A stretch of 64,000 bases of DNA from Flavobacteriales bacterium (GTDB taxonomy: Bacteria; Bacteroidota; Bacteroidia; Flavobacteriales_C; GCA-002722245), in contig JAHEZM010000002.1 in NCBI GenBank assembly GCA_023251075.1, forward strand, positions 1-64,000, given 5' to 3'. A program made the position numbers and the translations under genes. Each line of letters begins with the position of its first letter. The stretch's first letter is position 1. The notes under the pieces were generated by a model. It did no database searches. It worked only from the letters and a program-made list of their open reading frames with translations, and had not been told where the DNA came from. Shown here piece by piece: positions 61,786-64,000 of this stretch.

Positions 61786-63297
61786 AGTAACTCTAGCATG
61801 TTTTTTAATTTCTTTTTTAGAGCCATCTTTAGGTGAAATTTCCTGGTAATTGTAGTAAACTACATACACGTCGTTTTCCACTATTTCATTTTTATATTTT
61901 CCATCCCATCCTTTTGAAGCATCTTTACTTTCAAAAATTAATTCTCCCCAGCGATTGAATATCAGCATTTGAAATTCATAAATTGATTCTCCCACCGGAA
62001 TAAAAATTTCATTGAGCCCATCTCCATTGGGTGTGAAAGCATTGGGGAGGTTGAAATAGGTAGGTGGACAATAGTTTTTGATATGTACACTATCGGTACT
62101 GATGCAATGTTTTCCGTTGGAGGCAGTAACGGCGAAAGTTCCTTCTCCAGAAACGTTGATGTAGGCAGTGTTTTCTCCTGTTGACCAAGTATATTGTAGG
62201 GCCGAAGTTCCACTGTGTAAAGTATATTGCGGTAGAAATTGAAAGCACAGTGTGGTATCTGGTTCTATTTGAACAGAAGGAATAGGCAAGGCGCTAAATG
62301 AAATGGTATCGGAACCGGCGCAACCCAATCCGTTATCTATAGTTACACTGTATTTTCCGGCATTGGTAACATAAATATTGGGAGAATTAGCTCCAGTTGA
62401 CCATTGAAAAATGTAATTGGAAGGTTGATTGGATTTAAGTAAAACACTATCGCCATTACATATTTTCTGATCTGCCCCTAATTGTACATTTACGTTAGGA
62501 TATACTGCTACTACCACACTATCTTCACTATAACAAACGGGTTTAAATGAAATGTCGTCCATTGCAAAGTCGTTTCCTTCCCCAATGGTGTTTTGATTCA
62601 CAATACATATTTGAGCAGTAGTGTTTGCTCCTGAATTCCAAATAGAATAAAATTCAGTCCATTTACAAGTTGTAGGATTAGCATTGAATACATTTCCAAA
62701 CAAATTGCCGTTAATAGTGAATTGAAGTGCAGCGGGATTAGGTGTATATACGGAAGTTATCCAGGTAGAAAATGCATATTCTGTATTAGGATTGACGGTG
62801 ATATTTTGACACCATAGATCTACATTTGCTGCCGTTGAAGCATTTAATAGCATCATATTTCCACTGCCAGAGGTGTGGTCCGGACAATCGCTCCATGTTG
62901 CGTAATATACTTTAGAGTCATTGTTTACACAGTAATACCCTTCTTCAATGCTACCATAAGAGCAATCTACAGCGTACTGACTGGTAAACCCAATATTTCC
63001 TAATTCAAAATCGCCATTGGTAATTCTTTCGTCGGGATAAGTATATCTGTTTCGCAACTTATATTTTGTAGTGGAGGGAGGAGAAGCGATAGGGTTTTTA
63101 ATAGTAGCATCACTTAAGTTGTTGGTTGGGGTCCAGTCGATTTTGTAGGGATTTCCAGAAGTGTTGATTTGTATTGATTCCCCAGCACAGATTTTTAAAG
63201 TATCAGTAGTGATATTGATAGAACAATTGATTTGACTAAACAAGATATTTCCCGTCAGTAAAAGCAAAACAAAAACTATTTTTTTTATTAATTCCAC
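61774..63297 (-). CDS. Secreted protein with T9SS type B sorting domain
   Basis: This 507-residue protein has a signal peptide (MELIKKIVFVLLLLTGNILF). Modules in order: an Ig/PKD-like repeat (CAGESIQINTSGNPYKIDWT), a carbohydrate-binding-like jelly roll starting ITNGDFELGNIGFTS (about 92-255), and two more Ig-like repeats (KICNGDSVLLKSNQPSNY; LCFQFLPQYTLHSG). The end is a type B sorting domain (NLPNAFTPNGDGLNEIFIP, FQMLIFNRWGELIF). It may bind surface polymers (inference). It starts 4 nt after trmN6, so both share a transcript. Confidence 0.87.
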   Translation of the reverse strand: MELIKKIVFVLLLLTGNILFSQINCSINITTDTLKICAGESIQINTSGNPYKIDWTPTNNLSDATIKNPIASPPSTTKYKLRNRYTYPDERITNGDFELGNIGFTSQYAVDCSYGSIEEGYYCVNNDSKVYYATWSDCPDHTSGSGNMMLLNASTAANVDLWCQNITVNPNTEYAFSTWITSVYTPNPAALQFTINGNLFGNVFNANPTTCKWTEFYSIWNSGANTTAQICIVNQNTIGEGNDFAMDDISFKPVCYSEDSVVVAVYPNVNVQLGADQKICNGDSVLLKSNQPSNYIFQWSTGANSPNIYVTNAGKYSVTIDNGLGCAGSDTISFSALPIPSVQIEPDTTLCFQFLPQYTLHSGTSALQYTWSTGENTAYINVSGEGTFAVTASNGKHCISTDSVHIKNYCPPTYFNLPNAFTPNGDGLNEIFIPVGESIYEFQMLIFNRWGELIFESKDASKGWDGKYKNEIVENDVYVVYYNYQEISPKDGSKKEIKKHARVTLVR

Positions 63298-63301
63298 CGC
63301 A

Positions 63302-64000
63302 TCAAAAATTCAAGTAAAAATCTTTTGTCATGTTTTTATATTGAGTAGTAAAATCACCGTTTTCTTCGTGAATTACTATTTCATTAATTAAACATTCCAA
63401 ACTAACTTCTCTGGTTATTTCTACCAGTACTCTCCGAGGTGGTTTCTTTCTATTAGGTTTTACTAATGTAAGGCATTTTATCGATAGGCTGCAAATTTTT
63501 ATTGTCTCTTCAATAATTTTCAGATTCTCGAAAGGGTATATAATAGCTATAGATCCATTGTGAGCAAGATGCTTTTCAGCTTGTGTAAGAAAAGATACCA
63601 AACTTAGTGAATCTGCATGTCGGGCAGTATTTCTGCTTTCAATATCGCCTTTTAAACTATTGATGAAATAAGGAGGATTGCTCACAATCAAATCAAATTT
63701 TTCAGAAGATAACCATTGCCTATAATCTTCATGAATCAATACTAATCTATTCTTCCAGGGTGATTGATTGAAGTTTACTTTGGCCTGGTCGAAAGCATTT
63801 TTTTCAATTTCAATTGCAGTGATATGTGCTTCTGAATTTCTTTGCGCAAGCATTAGTGCGATTAAGCCACTACCGGTGCCCACATCTAAAATTCTTTTTC
63901 TATGATGACAATTTACCCAAGCCCCCAGTAAAGTGCCATCAACTCCTACTTTCATCGAGCATAGATTATGGTCAACCTGAAATTGCTTAAATCTAAAGGG
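63302..64000 (-). CDS. trmN6: tRNA1(Val) (adenine37-N6)-methyltransferase, 5' end cut by window edge
   Basis: The frame stays open to the right edge: before the ATG at 63955 it reads FRFKQFQVDHNLCS, then MKVGVDGTLLGAW, the normal N-terminus of the YfiC/TrmN6 family, so the real start lies outside. About 232 residues are present. The SAM site is ILDVGTGSGLIALMLAQ and the target-base motif is IVSNPPYF (NPPY), typical of N6-adenine methyltransferases. It methylates A37 of one tRNA-Val isoacceptor. It is upstream of the type B secreted protein gene by 4 nt. Confidence 0.93.
   Translation of the reverse strand, partial: PFRFKQFQVDHNLCSMKVGVDGTLLGAWVNCHHRKRILDVGTGSGLIALMLAQRNSEAHITAIEIEKNAFDQAKVNFNQSPWKNRLVLIHEDYRQWLSSEKFDLIVSNPPYFINSLKGDIESRNTARHADSLSLVSFLTQAEKHLAHNGSIAIIYPFENLKIIEETIKICSLSIKCLTLVKPNRKKPPRRVLVEITREVSLECLINEIVIHEENGDFTTQYKNMTKDFYLNF

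Overview
The window is a low-GC chromosomal segment of a member of the Bacteroidota. The signs are: five proteins with type IX secretion (T9SS) C-terminal sorting domains plus a large FlgD-like-tailed one and a PorV-like protein; a SusC-type TonB receptor; a primary sigma factor of only 288 residues with no region 1.1; promoters of the form TTTG-N19/20-TAnnTTTG and almost no Shine-Dalgarno sequences; a fused CcoNO oxidase subunit; BshC; and the gene set rpmB/rpmG/DUF4295/ftsY/rimO. I cannot name a genus. There are no insertion sequences, phage genes or CRISPR arrays, and no gene-free stretch longer than about 215 bases.

Layout. 1-7.9 kb: a minus-strand operon of TonB receptor, large secreted T9SS-type protein and PorV-like protein (cut by the window edge). 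8-11 kb: an aminotransferase and three tandem DUF1573 proteins. 11.2-13.8 kb: valS. 13.9-20.6 kb: secreted surface proteins (delta-60 repeats, type A and type B sorting domains, WG repeats, kelch-like). 20.7-24.7 kb: YdcF-like protein and the fused isobutyryl-CoA mutase IcmF, in divergent orientation. 24.8-29.2 kb: a two-component pair (PAS kinase and a REC-cNBD-HTH regulator) and two universal stress proteins. 29.4-42 kb: ccoI, a SIMPL-like protein, an HExxH protein, then ccoS-ccoNO-ccoQ-ccoP-ccoG-ccoH-SafE-hemN for a cbb3 oxidase. 42-45.4 kb: DUF3820, a family 3 glycosidase, an exonuclease and a beta-CASP MBL protein. 45.5-48.1 kb: two tiny membrane proteins, cinA, terC, rpmB. 48.2-58.4 kb: M1 peptidase, epimerase, lipoprotein, rpmG, DUF4295, ftsY, rimO, bshC, FKBP and others. 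58.5 kb: tRNA-Leu(GAG). 58.7-64 kb: rpe, rpoD, saccharopine dehydrogenase, a type B secreted protein and trmN6 (cut by the edge).

The best candidate for a new system is a regulon read from promoter geometry. Palindromes of Crp/FNR type (CTGAT-N4-ATCAA and variants, core TGA-N6-TCA) lie upstream of the histidine kinase gene, the divergent universal stress gene, ccoI, ccoS (two copies) and the beta-CASP MBL gene. Measured to the last base of the predicted -7 element, the box centres are at 36.5 nt (kinase, ccoI, ccoS proximal), 35.5 nt (MBL) or 58.5 nt (stress gene, ccoS distal). The ccoS and MBL promoters also share the 13-mer TACTTTTACCACA. The regulator encoded here, a receiver domain fused to a Crp-type cNBD and HTH, is the obvious candidate to bind these boxes. 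That would give a two-component, autoregulated, Crp-like circuit controlling microaerobic respiration and stress proteins.

Other points of interest: an 80-90 bp palindromic repeat in two copies around the cbb3 region; a PhoP-box-like TTAACA-N5-TTAACA tandem upstream of two of the three DUF1573 genes; an 18-base promoter/leader identity shared by rpmB and rpmG, which are separated by three unrelated genes; two heptanucleotide tandem arrays; and an M1 peptidase that must start at TTG. Start sites were moved from the longest ORF wherever a signal peptide, family N-terminus or promoter argued for it.
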